Source: Turnera subulata (Eukaryota > Streptophyta > Magnoliopsida > Malpighiales > Passifloraceae). Taken from it: a stretch of DNA of 64,000 nt. Location of the stretch: contig JAKUCV010006848.1 of NCBI GenBank assembly GCA_028386065.3, forward strand, positions 34,620 through 98,619, read 5' to 3'. Positions 23,762 through 34,903 of the stretch are shown one piece after another (position 1 is the first letter of the stretch; each line of letters begins with the position of its first letter). The translations under genes were made by a program, and so were the position numbers. The notes below the pieces were generated by a model. That model did not search any database, was not told the DNA's origin, and worked only from the letters and a program-made list of their open reading frames with translations.

Positions 23762-24280
23762 ATGCAAGCTTCCCGTTCAAATTTCACTCCCTCCTACTAT
23801 TTCCTGGGAAAAAGAAAAGGAAGATGAAGAAGAGAGCCAAGTAGGGGGAAAATCATTCTAATTCTTCGACCCAGGAGGAGGTGGAGGGGGAGGAAGAAGA
23901 TGAAGAAGAGAGCAAATTAGAGGAAAATCATTCAAATTCTTCGCCCCAAGAGGAGGAGGAGGAAGAAGAAGAAGAAGAAGAAGAAGAAGAAGAAGAAGAA
24001 GAAGAAGAAGAAGAAGAACTCCCAAACAATGCCTCACAGACAAAATCTTCCAAGTCCAAAGCCAAAGCACCTCTTGGGGCCAAATCCAAGGCCAAAGAAA
24101 CCCCTACTTTCACCCCTCCTCTGCCCAAACAAGCTATTGCTTCCAAACGTGGTGCTTAGGTGGAGTCTCCTACGACCAAAAAATCAAAGAGGTCAAAAAA
24201 CAATAAGGTGCAGGCAGTGGATGACCACAAGACAAAGACCAACTCGTCTGTTTGGTGTATGCAGATCGAAATAAAGATCT
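23762..24280 (+). pseudogene. Acidic, Lys/Ser-rich gene fragment (GeBP/STOREKEEPER-like N-terminus?)
   Basis: The plus frame encodes a Glu tract (from the GAA repeat), then NNASQTKSSKSKAKAPLGAK, PLPKQAIASKRGA, an in-frame stop, and ESPTTKKSKRSKNNKVQAVD. Composition and order (Glu tract, Ser/Lys/Pro linker, KKSKRSKN basic patch) resemble the region ahead of the DNA-binding domain in GeBP/STOREKEEPER proteins, but that domain is missing: array copy D begins where it should start. The call rests on composition. A roughly 60-bp direct duplication (about 23824-23880 and 23900-23955) shifts the upstream part out of frame. Confidence 0.3.
23962..24018 (+). repeat. (GAA)19 microsatellite
   Basis: 57 bp of uninterrupted GAA, preceded by GAG repeats. 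It encodes poly-Glu in the plus frame described above. Confidence 0.95.
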
Positions 24281-25505
24281 ACTGGGTGCAAGGTTGGAAG
24301 GTTTTTGTAGTCCCAAAATATAGAAGGATGGCTTTGGTACAATTGGTTTAAGTGGTTCACGAACAAGAGTTGCCTCTTACTTGGCAACCTTTTCCACGGC
24401 AATCTTTTGCCTGGCAACCTCCTCAATGGCATTATCAATCTTTTTATGGTGAGCCTTTTCCTTATCAACCTCGCCAGCCTCATATTTGCTGACCTCTTTC
24501 TTCTCAGCATCTTCCTCGTTAACATTTTTCTTGTGAGCCCTTTCCTTATCAGCCTTGTCAGCCCCTTCTTTGTCGGTCTTTTTCTTCTCAACATCTTCCT
24601 CATCAACCTCTTTCTCGACTTGTTTAAGAAATTCACACGGAGCAGTTCATAAAAAAGGCCTGGATTAGAATTGGAATTTAAGAAATTCAATTGCCGCTAA
24701 TTAAAGAAGAGGACCTATCGAGATACGGCCACCGTTAACCACCTTTTGGTCGTGCACGATGCAACAAGTCGTGTTAGGTGTTTGTCGTCGTTGTCCCGCT
24801 GTGAAATGCGGGAGCACGAGTTTGAGGCAGCCGCAGGAATTACTGTTCGAGGAACATAGAAAGCACATGAGGCCCGCAAGAGAGACAAAAGTTAGGTTTT
24901 CTTCGTTTTTAGTCTGCCACTGTGGACGGGAATCTATGTAACCACGGTAATTTCCCTAATTTGAGTGGTCATGGCCTCTACCACCCCTCCCCCAAGAAGG
25001 ACTAAAAGATGCATCACTCTGCACCACATTTGCAAGGGGCAAACCAGACGGAATAGTTTTGGCGCTTGTGTCAGTGGACACAGTCGGTGACATAGCAAGG
25101 ACTTTCATTGGATCATTTACTATATAATACTAGCTGGTTAACAGACTTTGGAGTTCAGAGTAGATGATCGGCTCATATCGTGTGGAGAGCGAGCTCCATA
25201 AAATCTTTACACGCCTAACCTAGAAGATATAGGTCTTGTTTTGAATCAACCTCCACTAGCTCCACAAAATCTTCGCATGCCTATGGTACCTTAGAATCAG
25301 CGGGATGCATAATGACCAAACGGTCGTGTGTTTGAATCCCTACGCCTCCCTCCTTGTTGAGTTAAAAAGCAGAAGGTAGGGTTGGGCCTATGTAAGTTTC
25401 TAGCCCAAAGGGCTTTCACTTGAGGGAGGGTGTTAGAGTAATAAGGACCAAAACCAGTCTTGGGCCTCAACCATCAGCTTAAGGTTTTGGTTGAGATGGT
25501 CACTC
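24252..25505. repeat. Array unit, copy D (internally deleted)
   Basis: Fourth direct copy, starting TTTGGTGTATGCAGATCG. It has lost about 240 bp of the antisense frame (joined near 24655-24700) and about 370 bp nearer its right end (joined near 25307). It retains the LTR-like right end (GGTGTTAGAGTAATAAGGACC, AACCATCAGCTTAAGG) to about 25505. Confidence 0.7.
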
Positions 25506-25962
25506 GATAATTAGGATCAGATATGCCACATATAAAGGCTACAAACGTAATTAATTTATAGTTATCAATTGTTGTTATTATTAGAATGAGGATAATAATA
25601 TTCGGTGATTTTTTTTCTTTCGTTCCTACTTGCTATCGAGCCATATCTTTACCAATTGTAGAACTCATAAATTTAGAATCAGACATTACCAAAAAAAAGA
25701 TTTACCAACTAGTTCTAGCGCTTGAAGTTTGAGTTTGTTCTGTTATACCATTTCAACACTGAGAATCAGCTATTCTGTTATAACATATATCCAAAGAATC
25801 AGATGACTAATATAATTTCCATATGCCACTAGCCTGCAAATTGCATTATCAAATCAATTTCCTTCTACAACTAATATGATGTTGATTGTATTTACCTGTC
25901 TCTGACATCAAATACTCTTCATCTAAGACCTTCCAGATTGCTTTGTCAATCGGTGAAGAAAC
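25506..25962. other. Short intergenic segment between the array and the CACTA element
   Basis: About 450 bp of AT-rich sequence with no coding frame or repeat that I can identify. Confidence 0.5.
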
Positions 25963-25994
25963 CTTCACTACTAATTTCCAAGCCTTTTCTTAAG

Positions 25995-26285
25995 GCCCAG
26001 TTTGTAAGAAAGACGTAAGAAATCCGTAAGAAAACAACGTTTCTTACGGCGTTCTTACGGTTTACTTACCGGAGCTGTCCGTAAGCAAAATTTGGAAAGA
26101 AACCTAGAGCTCGTAAGAAATCCGTAAGTAAGCCGTAAGAAAACATTCCTTACATCTTCCTTACGTTTTAGCCGTAAGAAAGCCGTAAGTAAATCTCTAA
26201 TGGGCCCACCGAATTGTCGCCTAAATTTCGTAGATTTATCTCTTTCTTACAGAAGAGGGCCGTAAGAAAGCCGTAAGAAACGAAG
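25995..26285. repeat. Left subterminal CCGTAAGAAA motif cluster
   Basis: Many copies of (C)CGTAAG(A/T)AA and its complement TTTCTTACGG occur within 290 bp, some facing each other. In En/Spm elements such subterminal motifs bind the element's TnpA-like protein; that role here is inferred. Confidence 0.85.
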
Positions 26286-26299
26286 TTGTGGAGCTCATA

Positions 26300-28370
26300 C
26301 TCGCGTGTCTACCTTGTATCATTGGTCAGTTTACTTTGTACCAATTAAAGTCTAGTCTAATATTATTTATCAAGAATTAATCGAAATAACAATCATTTAC
26401 AAAAGTGCTCGTACTTTGATTAATTTATAATGGTTGCTCTATACATGTAAGGGAAAAAACACAATCCATAACTATTGGTACACCTCGAATAATGTTTCCA
26501 ATTAAAAACTTGCATAAATACATGAATTACAATAGAAAAAAAAATCAACAGAAAAGACTTCCTAGTTCTAACAAAAGACTAAAATGGTCGTTGTAGGAGT
26601 ATTTGATCTACAAATAAAAAGGAGTACAAGTTGTCTTGATATTTGGGTTACGATTAAGCAAATTCACAAACCAGATTTCTTCCGTACTCAAAAGCCAACA
26701 GTGCAACTTCTGCTGTATGAATTGCTAGAATGGGTAGACTTACAGTTGTGTGATATCAGAGATGCAGTCTTGTAGTATGTCTTCAGCATGTAGTAATCCA
26801 TGCTGCATTAAGAATGCTAAAACTTTGATTCGACTCGGCCACAAAGGGAAAATCCCCAACAATCAGCAATATAAGAAGTAGATGGAAAACAGATAGTTTC
26901 AAGACATCAAAACATAGGAATGTAACACATTATTGGTCATCAATTAGTGCAGCTACAAGTGCCATTGCACAAGACGTAAATGGGATAATCTTCTCATAAA
27001 CAACACCACAAGATTTTGTGATTTTCAAACTCTTAAAACCTCACGAATCAAAGTGCAATTAGTAAAAAAGGGCAAGGCAAAATACCTGTATTGTTGATCA
27101 GTTGTTGAAGTATTCTGCATGGTTTAACCAGTTATAAGATCCTTTGCAACAGCTGACATTATTGTGAGAACCTACAACCATAGCAATGCAAGTATAAACA
27201 AAAATGAGAAGGTAGAAAGGCAAGTGAATGGTAATCCTATCTGTTTCATGCCACCTATTATTCCCAAAAACTGAATAACAGGAATGGTTTTTTTTTTTTT
27301 GTTTATGTAAGAGCATCCCGTTAGAAGTTGGAAGTGGTAATGATGTCCACTATACAAGATTGGACGCATATTTATAGATAGTGGAAACAAACTAATTCTA
27401 AAGGGTCTAGACTCTAGAGCTAAAGCTGTTAGATGCCTATGCTAGGATGCATCAGTCTAATATGTCAATACTGAATGTAGTAGAGATTTACGAAAATGGA
27501 TCCACTACTTTCATGAATAATGCACAAATACCTTCGACAAAAGGAAAGAAAAACTAGATGGAAGATTAATAGTTTGTAGAAGAGATCTATAGAATGCATA
27601 GAACGAGAATGCTTCCCATCATTCTGCAGAAGAAAATCAGCACAATGGGCTGGTAATTTGTGATAGGTATTGGTAAGGAACCCCTGCAGCACAAGCAATT
27701 AAGACCATCAAAATAAAGCATGAGTTGTGAAAAAAATGAATGAGCACAATGACCTGGTAGTTTGTGAGCTCATATTATATCAAATGCTATTGACAATTGA
27801 CTATGATGCTATCAGCGTGGACGCAATGAATTCCAAATTTCCAAAGATCAACTTGCATTCACATAGTCCCAAAAAAAATTTAATTCCAAACTACATCTCT
27901 GGTGAATGAGTCCTGCATGTCATAATTTTTCTAGACTTTTCATCCATAGCAAAAAAAAAAAAACAGACATAAGCCCCTTGTTTTTTATTTATTAAAGATG
28001 CTTACATGGCTTTAGAGAGGAGAAAAAGGCAGCACAACACGTTCAAAATTGAAAGCCAACACATTCTGAACCAGGTGAAGGAAGTAAACAATATCCAGTA
28101 CTGTCCAAATCATCAGCAACTAGAGATCCCAGCTTGGGACCAGTAACAGCAAAACAACACATTATCCATGCAAGTTACCCTACATGGATTTCTGAGCAAT
28201 CCTAATCATCCAACACATGGAAAAATTAAGGGCCACAGGGAACAAATGACAGTTTAAGATTGTTAAATGTTAAAAGGACAATTGTTCTTACAGCATATAA
28301 TAATATCCAAAATAAATACCACTGTGCAACACAATGAACGTTGAACATGAGCATTTCTAAGATATCTTAC
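26300..28370. other. CACTA interior, left half: no exon recognised
   Basis: Mostly AT-rich. Short minus-strand frames occur around 27100-27700, some next to plausible AG acceptors (for example near 27685), but I cannot assign any of them to a family. Confidence 0.4.
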
Positions 28371-28452
28371 CGCTCATTCTTGACATTATATCAGCCACTC
28401 TTTGTTGGCACAGGGCACATCCTATGTTTGCTGAGAGAACAATCTCCTGCAC
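28371..28452 (-). pseudogene. Captured exon with heavy-metal-associated (HMA)-like CxxC motif
   Basis: An 82-nt open exon bounded by a TTTGCAG acceptor and a GTAAGA donor on the minus strand. It reads EIVLSANIGCALCQQRV followed by ADIMSRMS. A beta strand, then G-C-x-x-C and a helix with RV is the layout of HMA domains in plant metallochaperone-like proteins. It is isolated inside the CACTA element, so it is probably a transduced fragment. Confidence 0.42.
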
Positions 28453-28519
28453 CTGCAAAGAAGAACACCCATCATGGAAGAAAAGGGAGAAACTGCACAT
28501 AATATGTAATGCAAGCAAT

Positions 28520-28627
28520 TGCAATAGGTCTGCCAAGGAGGTTCAACTCTGCTTCAAGTTCTTCAATGCTTTTATTTATTAAAGATGTGATTACTGGTAC
28601 GCAGGCTCTAATTACAGACTCCAGATG
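28520..28627 (-). pseudogene. Captured exon of a dynamin-related protein (DRP1-like)
   Basis: A TTTCAG acceptor precedes 36 open codons reading HLESVIRACVPVITSLINK and then SIEELEAELN..GRPIA. This matches the middle-domain segment of plant DRP1 proteins (LESVIRxRIPxIxSLINK..GRPIA). The expected continuation (DAGxxLYTILELCR) is absent, and no GTPase or GED parts are present, so this is a fragment, not a working gene. Its retained splice acceptor argues for capture of genomic DNA, not of a processed transcript. Confidence 0.72.
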
Positions 28628-29328
28628 CTGAAACCACACAAAAAAAAGAGCTAATGATAAAAAAATTACGTAGAATTAGGTTTGGCCAAACAGAAACAAT
28701 CTTATTTGTTAGCTCAAAATGGATATTAAGCCGAGTATATATACACATTTTCAGTAGAAACTTGAAATCGAAAGAACGATATGAAGATCCCCCCACTTTT
28801 CCACTTCTATTACTAAAAAAAGCACAAAACGAACCAAAACAGAGCATATACACACATTTTAAGTAAGAAAACCTAAAATCAAAAGAAACATGCAAAAATC
28901 TCCAGTAAGAGAAAGAACAGCCATTTTTTTCGCTTCTATAACTCAAAGAAAAGCACATAAATGAACTAAAACAGAGTAGAGAAAAAGGAAAGAGACCTGG
29001 CCGCCAACGACAACGACGGAGAATAAGAAAAGAGACCTGGCTTTTGGAAGTGTTCCCTGCACCAGAAAACTGTTAGTCCCAATTAAAATTGGTATCCACA
29101 ATTGGAGCAAAATTTGAAACACAGCTTCAATGAAAGTCTAGAAATTCAAAAGCCTAATTCACTGCCCTGCCTTTGGGGTAGGGGTGTGGGGTTAGAATAC
29201 ATAAAACAGATATGCTATTTTTGAAATTTTGCATGGAAGAACAATCAGTAAAGAAAGGAAGACTAAACTTACAACTAGAAATCCAGCCTACTCCAACACA
29301 TAAACCAAAATGTTTCCCCAATACATAC

Positions 29329-29444
29329 CCTTTATCTGTTCAAAATGTTTAATAAGCCTAGTTGTTGGCCGATCTAGATACTCTCTTTCAGCAACATTAT
29401 ACACAAAAATACCATTTAGATCCTGCAAATCTTCTTTTCCCTCT
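29329..29444 (-). pseudogene. Exon-like fragment of unknown origin in the CACTA element
   Basis: On the minus strand a poly-T tract plus GCAG is followed by an open stretch reading EDLQDLNGIFVYNVAERE and then YLDRPTTRLIKHFEQIK, ending at a GGTATGT donor. Codon content and splice signals look like a real exon, but I do not recognise the family. Confidence 0.4.
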
Positions 29445-30038
29445 GCAAAAAAAAAAAAAAAAGAGAAGAAGAAATAATGTTCAGCTGATGAGTAATGAGC
29501 CCATAAGATAATTGCGCTGAGCAGCAAAATGGACAGCCAGGAGTTCCAATTGAACTTTAATGGCATAGTATAGATTGCATTTGTTATCTAGCATTTGCTT
29601 GCTAAAGATTTTGTCATCTAGCATTTGATGCCTAACCTGGATGAACCGAGCAGACCAATTTATCAAGAACTGAAACTACAAAAATACTTGGAAAGGCAAT
29701 AGAAAAAGCAAAAAGGCAGCCATGATGAAGTTCATTAGTGAGCAAATGAAATTATTCATGTAAGCAATCACACAATTGTGTTCTTAATGTTTCCAGCTCC
29801 AACATAGAATTATTCACAACTCACAACATAGAAACGTACTCGTACATTCCGGAATCTCTGCTCTACTAGTAGCCAAAACAATGAGAAATTGAAATGACTA
29901 GAGATACGTAAAGTATAAATAGTAGCAGATTTTGTGGTAAAGGTTTTGCGGTATGTGTGGAGATACTTGGACAGGCCAGGTTAAACAACATACAGATCAT
30001 GGAATCCCTCTTTGGACCTATCATCCCAGGCTTTTCAA

Positions 30039-30390
30039 TTAAAACCCCAGCTTACCAAATTTCCCTACTGGCAAAATAGTAAACAAACCACACACACCAC
30101 GAGAGCAACAAGTGAACACTACACCCGTGCGGTTTCTTTCTTCAAACGCGGTGGTCAGCTTAGCCGGTACTAGCATGCGGCTGTTTCTTGGGCACTGCCA
30201 GGCTGCGGCGGAGGCAGTAGACGGAGCAGGGGAAGTGAAGTGGAAGAGAGGGGGCAAGACCAGCTCGACGCCGTTGACCAAGAGGGAGAAGGAGGAGGAG
30301 GTGACGCCGTTGGCTGTGAGATTGAGGAGGCGGGAGGGAGAGGAGGTGAAGGAAATGAATTGATGGTGGCAGAGGTGAAGGAAATGAAGA
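30039..30390 (-). pseudogene. GC-richer 5'-exon-like fragment near the right end of the CACTA element
   Basis: The minus strand has about 110 open codons (LNLTANGVTSSSFSLLVNG, then a Pro/Ser/Ala-rich part) in sequence visibly richer in G+C than the element around it. It could be the first exon of a captured gene. No family is recognised and no ATG is certain. Confidence 0.35.
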
Positions 30391-30539
30391 TTTAGGGATT
30401 TGTAAAAGTAATTGAGGAAGAAGAGGGGAGAGAGTCGTCGGGTGAGGAATAATTATATATTATGTATATATTTTTTTTGGACTAAGGACAAAGAGACGAC
30501 ATCGTTTAAGCCTGGGAGTACCTTTTTTCCTTTTCTTAT

Positions 30540-30730
30540 CGCTTCCTTACGAACAATGTCCGTAAGGAAACCCAATAGTGGAGCTCGGAATCTTCTTACG
30601 GATTTAAACCGTAAGAAATCCGAAAGAAATCACCTCTCTCCCCTTCCGTAAGTAATCCGTAAGAAACCGGTAAGAAAGCTCTTCCAATTTGCTTTCGGAT
30701 GGTTTCCGTAAGAAAGTGCCGTAAAAAACG
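30540..30730. repeat. Right subterminal CCGTAAGAAA motif cluster
   Basis: Repeated CCGTAAG(A/T/G)AA-type motifs in the last 200 bp of the CACTA element, mirroring the left cluster. Confidence 0.85.
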
Positions 30731-30984
30731 GCTTGGAAATTAGTAGTGCTTGTTGGTGAGCAAACACAACTTTTTCCTGCTGCTGATTTTTTAAATTCCT
30801 CTTACTTGCAAAATAAACATCACCCAACCATTTTGAATCAAATGACCCATTGAAGCATATAAAGATCCACCCTTCGTTGCTTGTTTTGCAACCATTCAAA
30901 ACCTAACCTTAGTTGTAACTTGTAATTTGAAAGAGAAGGAAGAAAACAAGGGAGGGTACAAGAAGTCCTTTCCAGCTCAATTTC

Positions 30985-31165
30985 CTTATGTTAAACTTCA
31001 CGCTTGGATTCTTCAACCTACACGACATAGCCAGAAAGCCGAAGACAAAAGAGTTATGCAATAAATCAAATACAAGAGCTTGGAAATTCCTTGTGAACTT
31101 CAGGCTTTTGAATTCAAATACAAGAGTTGAACTTCACGCTTGAGTTCTTCAACCTACGTAAGGAA
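30985..31165 (+). repeat. Direct repeat of about 37 bp
   Basis: AACTTCACGCTTG(G/A)(A/G)TTCTTC-like strings occur at about 30989-31024 and 31134-31165. Both are followed by AACCTAC, which then runs into different sequence. Confidence 0.6.
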
Positions 31166-31258
31166 TTCGTAAGTAACCTCTAAGAAACTTTTTCCGATTT
31201 TCTTTTGGATGCTGACCGTAAGAAATAGCCGTAAGAAACCGCTTGGAAATTGGTAGTG
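31155..31258. mobile_element. Second CACTA right-end remnant
   Basis: Ends in GCTTGGAAATTGGTAGTG (to 31258) with CCGTAAGAAA motifs just inside, closely matching the right end of the 25966-30748 element about 500 bp upstream. No matching left end is visible, so this is a relic of a second copy. Confidence 0.7.
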
Positions 31259-31519
31259 AAAGAACCCATAATGCTGTTAACTTGCAAAGAAAGTAATTAT
31301 CGTAAACATGAGCTAGTTTAATTTGTTATGCATTCAATTTATGAAGCATGTCCTATTGTTCTTCACCTCCTCTTTTTGAGCAAACGAGCTTAATTTGTGG
31401 TGTTGCAGCGGATTTGGGGAAAATTGGAGACACCGGTAGCGCATGGACATTGCGTTCAATTTATTGGTTGAAAGATACATAATACTAGAGTGACAGTCAA
31501 CCTGCTAGCTCTTGTATAA

Positions 31520-31645
31520 CGCACTGGCAGCATTCCTTAGTTCAGTCCAAGTCATCCCTGGGTTCGACCCAGAGGTGTGAGGGGTGGGGTTCTTGTCATA
31601 ATGTAACCCTCAAAGTGCAAATCGTGGCATTTTTCTTTCACTAAA
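31520..31645 (+). mobile_element. Possible SINE or tRNA-derived sequence
   Basis: AACGCACTGGCAGC (A-box-like) is followed about 40 bp later by GGTTCGACCC (a good Pol III B box at 31561-31570), then a T-rich segment. No clear TSD was found, so the boundaries are approximate. Confidence 0.35.
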
Positions 31646-32999
31646 AACGAAAAGTGAAAAGAAGCTATGACTTCTCATGGATTAAGGATCAAATAACCCC
31701 ACCGGACACAAACTTGGGGTTTTTGAATATAAGGGCCCGATTTGGATCATTGTAACTAAGCCCAACTACTGGGACCTTCCTCAAATTTGTAAACGAAGTA
31801 ACAAACTTGACTGGGCTCAAACAAGTCCAACTCAATTTTTTTTCTTTCCGGTCGCAAACCAATAATCAACTCTTAACGTGTTGTGGGTCCATAGACGCAG
31901 TTGGATTTGGTCCAACACAAGTATAAGACATACATGCCTCTGATCAAGGTCCACCGTATCCTTCTCGTCATTTTATGTACCAGTAATTACGTGTCTTCTG
32001 TTATAATAATTTTTTCTTTTGTCGAAGTATTCTGTTATAATAATGGTAATAGTTAGAAACCCTCCCGTTGCTTCGGGCAGTCAAAATTTTCTATTAAATT
32101 TATTTCGGTAGGAATGAGAACAAAACTAATAGAGATTATTTTGCAATTTAATGTTTTCAATTGTAATTTTTTAATTGTTTTAAAGGGCAATGAAATTAGT
32201 TGCTTAAATATTTTTAATTTGCATGTAAATATAATAATCCCTAATAATTAGACAGAAAAAAGATATTGGCAATTGTATTGATTGAATACCATAGTATATT
32301 TTCTCTCTTACCATATCTTTTGCCTGGCCAAATGTGCTAATATTTCTCTAACTTTTATATTTATGTCATCCCGACGATAATTTTGATAACAATTTTTATC
32401 GTATTTGCTGAATCGATCTAGACTGCTTCATGATTTTTGTTATCCTTAAGATAATCATATCATGACTTATTAAAAAATAAAAATTATACTACTTATTAAA
32501 AAAAATGATGAAAATCATATTTTGGACCATTTTTTATATCTCTTTTGTCGTTCTCATTCTCCTTTTCACCGTAAGTTTTTTTTTATATAAAATCATAATA
32601 GAAGGATTAAAAAATATATAAATGAATGTTAAAAGAAGAAGAAGTCTAGATACAAACTAATAACAGCACATGCCATATTTACCCCCTGTAAAAGCAAGAG
32701 GAATTTTATGGTGCTCAGACTGTATTGAGTGACATTGTTTATTTGGTATAATATAACTAATAGGATTCTTTTAAAATGAGAAAAATTAAGAGGTCGGAAA
32801 CCTTAACTTATTATATTTTATCAAGTTACTATGCTACATGGTAGTATGGTACAACTTGAGCAATATAAATTTTTTCCCCACAGATAGCCATTAGGTATGC
32901 CATAATTTTGAGGCAGATCTAAAATAATTCATGTAACTCATGTGGGATGTCTACTTAACAAATATGAATCATAAAATAGTTTTCTGAAAGAAAAAGTAT
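31646..32999. other. Intergenic AT-rich DNA
   Basis: About 1.35 kb with no coding exon, LTR or TIR pair that I can identify. Confidence 0.5.
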
Positions 33000-33361
33000 A
33001 GCAATGTAACAGCCCGGGTAAAAATTTTGGATTTTTACCGGACTGTAGAAGTCTATTTACCGTGATTTACTGTTGAATTAATCTTGGGTAATTAATTCAA
33101 GGTAAATCGAAAGTTGCTTTTCGAAACCGAGGGTTTTCCCGCGTTCGAGATTTTCCCGTGAATTTTTCGGAACTAAGTTGGTATTTTTCGGGTTTCGGAA
33201 ATTCTCAGAAAATCACACCGGAAAATAACTAAGGAGGTATCGGTTATTTTCTGGTCCGGATCGGACTCGCTCGTAATACAGACGGATTTGCATTATTTGA
33301 ACCTCACAAGACTAATAGTAAATTTAAAGTTATAAAGAGGAGGAGGCAGCCAGAACCGGGT

Positions 33362-33467
33362 GAGAAAGGAGAAGAAAAAAAAAAGAAAGAGAGAAAAAGA
33401 AAAGGAGAGGAAAAAGAAAAGAGAGAAAAAAAAAGAGAGAAAAAGGAAAAAGAAAAAAAGAAAAAAA
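33362..33467 (+). repeat. Uninterrupted 106-nt purine tract
   Basis: All A or G for 106 nt, continuing as nearly pure purine to about 33568. It lies upstream of the GC-rich core of the solo LTR. Confidence 0.9.
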
Positions 33468-34903
33468 TAAAACAGAAAATGAAAAAAAAAAGAGAAGGAA
33501 AATAAAAAAAAATCAAAGGAAAAGAAAAGAAAAGAAAAGCAGAAAATAAGGAAAAAAGGAAAAAAAACCCGATGAACAGTTGGTCACCTTCTCCCCCGCC
33601 TCAGCACTGTTCACGTGTCGCCGTTCCAGGCCGCCGTTCGCTGCACCGCCGCCACCAGAAGCTTCCTCACGACGTGGCGACCTCGACCTCACCGCCACCG
33701 CTCGACGCCGCTGCGAGACGCGCCGTCCAGGAGCGTCAACCCGAGGACAGACCCGACGGATCCAGCTCCTCGGCGTCTCCCGCCTCCTGCCGGCGTTGCA
33801 GCGCTGGTTTTTCGCCGCCCTCGCGCCGCCCTTCGTCCGCCGCAGATGTTGTTGTGGTCGCTCGCCCTTCCCCGCGCCTGCCGTCGCACCGCCAGCGTCG
33901 AACCCGAGGTGAGCAACCCGATTTCTTCAAGGATCCGTCCGATTGTATCCGGGTCGCGTTTGACCCGTCGTGTTTCTGGGTTGTCTCGTTTGGGTTGGGC
34001 TGGATTTGTATTGGGCCGGGTCTTGGGCGCGGGCCTGTGCTACGGGCCTGCTGCCTTGGTCTGGGCCGACACTATTCAAGCCCAGTCCGTTTTAATTTAA
34101 AAAAAAACTATATTTATATATACTTATTTATTTACAATCTGATATATATATTTTGGAAAAAAAATTATATAGTTATTTTGAGTAAATTACTGCCAATTTA
34201 ACTCTGGTATTTGTGTTAAAATATAAATATATTTACTTGGTTAAATAATTAAGTTTGGTTTTGGAAAACCATTTTTAATTGGAAAAATATATATTTACCT
34301 TGAGAATAATTTCTAGAAATTTAATATATGTATTATTTTCGTCTGAAAAATTATGATTTTGTTATCTATATATAAATATGTATTTTGGAAATTAAAGTTA
34401 ATTATATTTTGTATGGGAAAATTAAATTGTATATGTATTTAGAAAAAGATAAATACTATATATATTTTCTGAAAATTATAAATAGGTTATTATTTTTCTG
34501 GAAAAATATGATGATTATTATTTTGGAATTATACTTATTTTATGAAGTATTTTGAATAGAATTTTAATTAAAATATAGTACCGAAATTATATTCGGATAT
34601 ACGTATGGTTAAATATTTTCGATAAATGATAATAATAAGGGATAAGTAACCGGGATGGGTAATTACGTAGTATTGGCATCATTGCATACCGAATATGTGC
34701 ATTTATGTGTATGTATGATTTTGTGTATAGGTTTGGATATCGGGCAGTTTCCCGAGGAGCCGGCGTCGGACCGGTCATTATTTCCGAAGTTGAGTAATCG
34801 GCCAAGGTGAGGATGGATTTCCTTCAATATGTGCCTTATTACTCGGTTATTGTGTTTGGTGTTGTTGCATTGTTGGATGCTGTGCTTTTGTTGTGTTTTG
34901 GCT

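Larger units (their letters stand above)
22651..24251. other. Unrelated 1.6-kb segment between array copies C and D
   Basis: This segment is not part of the array unit. It holds a near-perfect hairpin at 22764-22813, T-rich AT sequence, and from about 23750 an acidic reading frame described separately. It was either a target into which copy D inserted or material brought in with it. I see no TSD that settles this. Confidence 0.5.
25966..30748. mobile_element. CACTA (En/Spm-type) DNA transposon, 4783 bp, TSD CTT
   Basis: The left end reads CACTACTAATTTCCAAGC (from 25966) and the right end GCTTGGAAATTAGTAGTG (to 30748), an 18-bp perfect terminal inverted repeat. CTT precedes the left end (25963-25965) and follows the right end (30749-30751), giving the 3-bp TSD of CACTA elements. 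Both ends carry dense subterminal CCGTAAGAAA-type motifs in both orientations. I find no transposase (TnpD) or TnpA-like frame, so this looks non-autonomous. The interior carries exon-like fragments on the minus strand. Confidence 0.9.

Noticed and set aside
23858..24146. Poly-Leu and poly-Ser minus-strand frames
   Set aside because: They are the complement of the GAA microsatellite and have no independent support.
25995..26285. Short regular CCGTAAGAAA repeats resembling a CRISPR array
   Set aside because: The repeats are 10 bp, irregularly spaced and in both orientations, inside the end of a CACTA transposon in a plant nuclear genome.
33572..34201. GC-rich 209-codon open frame with overlapping frames
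   Set aside because: It sits wholly inside the solo LTR, is open in several frames because of GC content, and matches no family.
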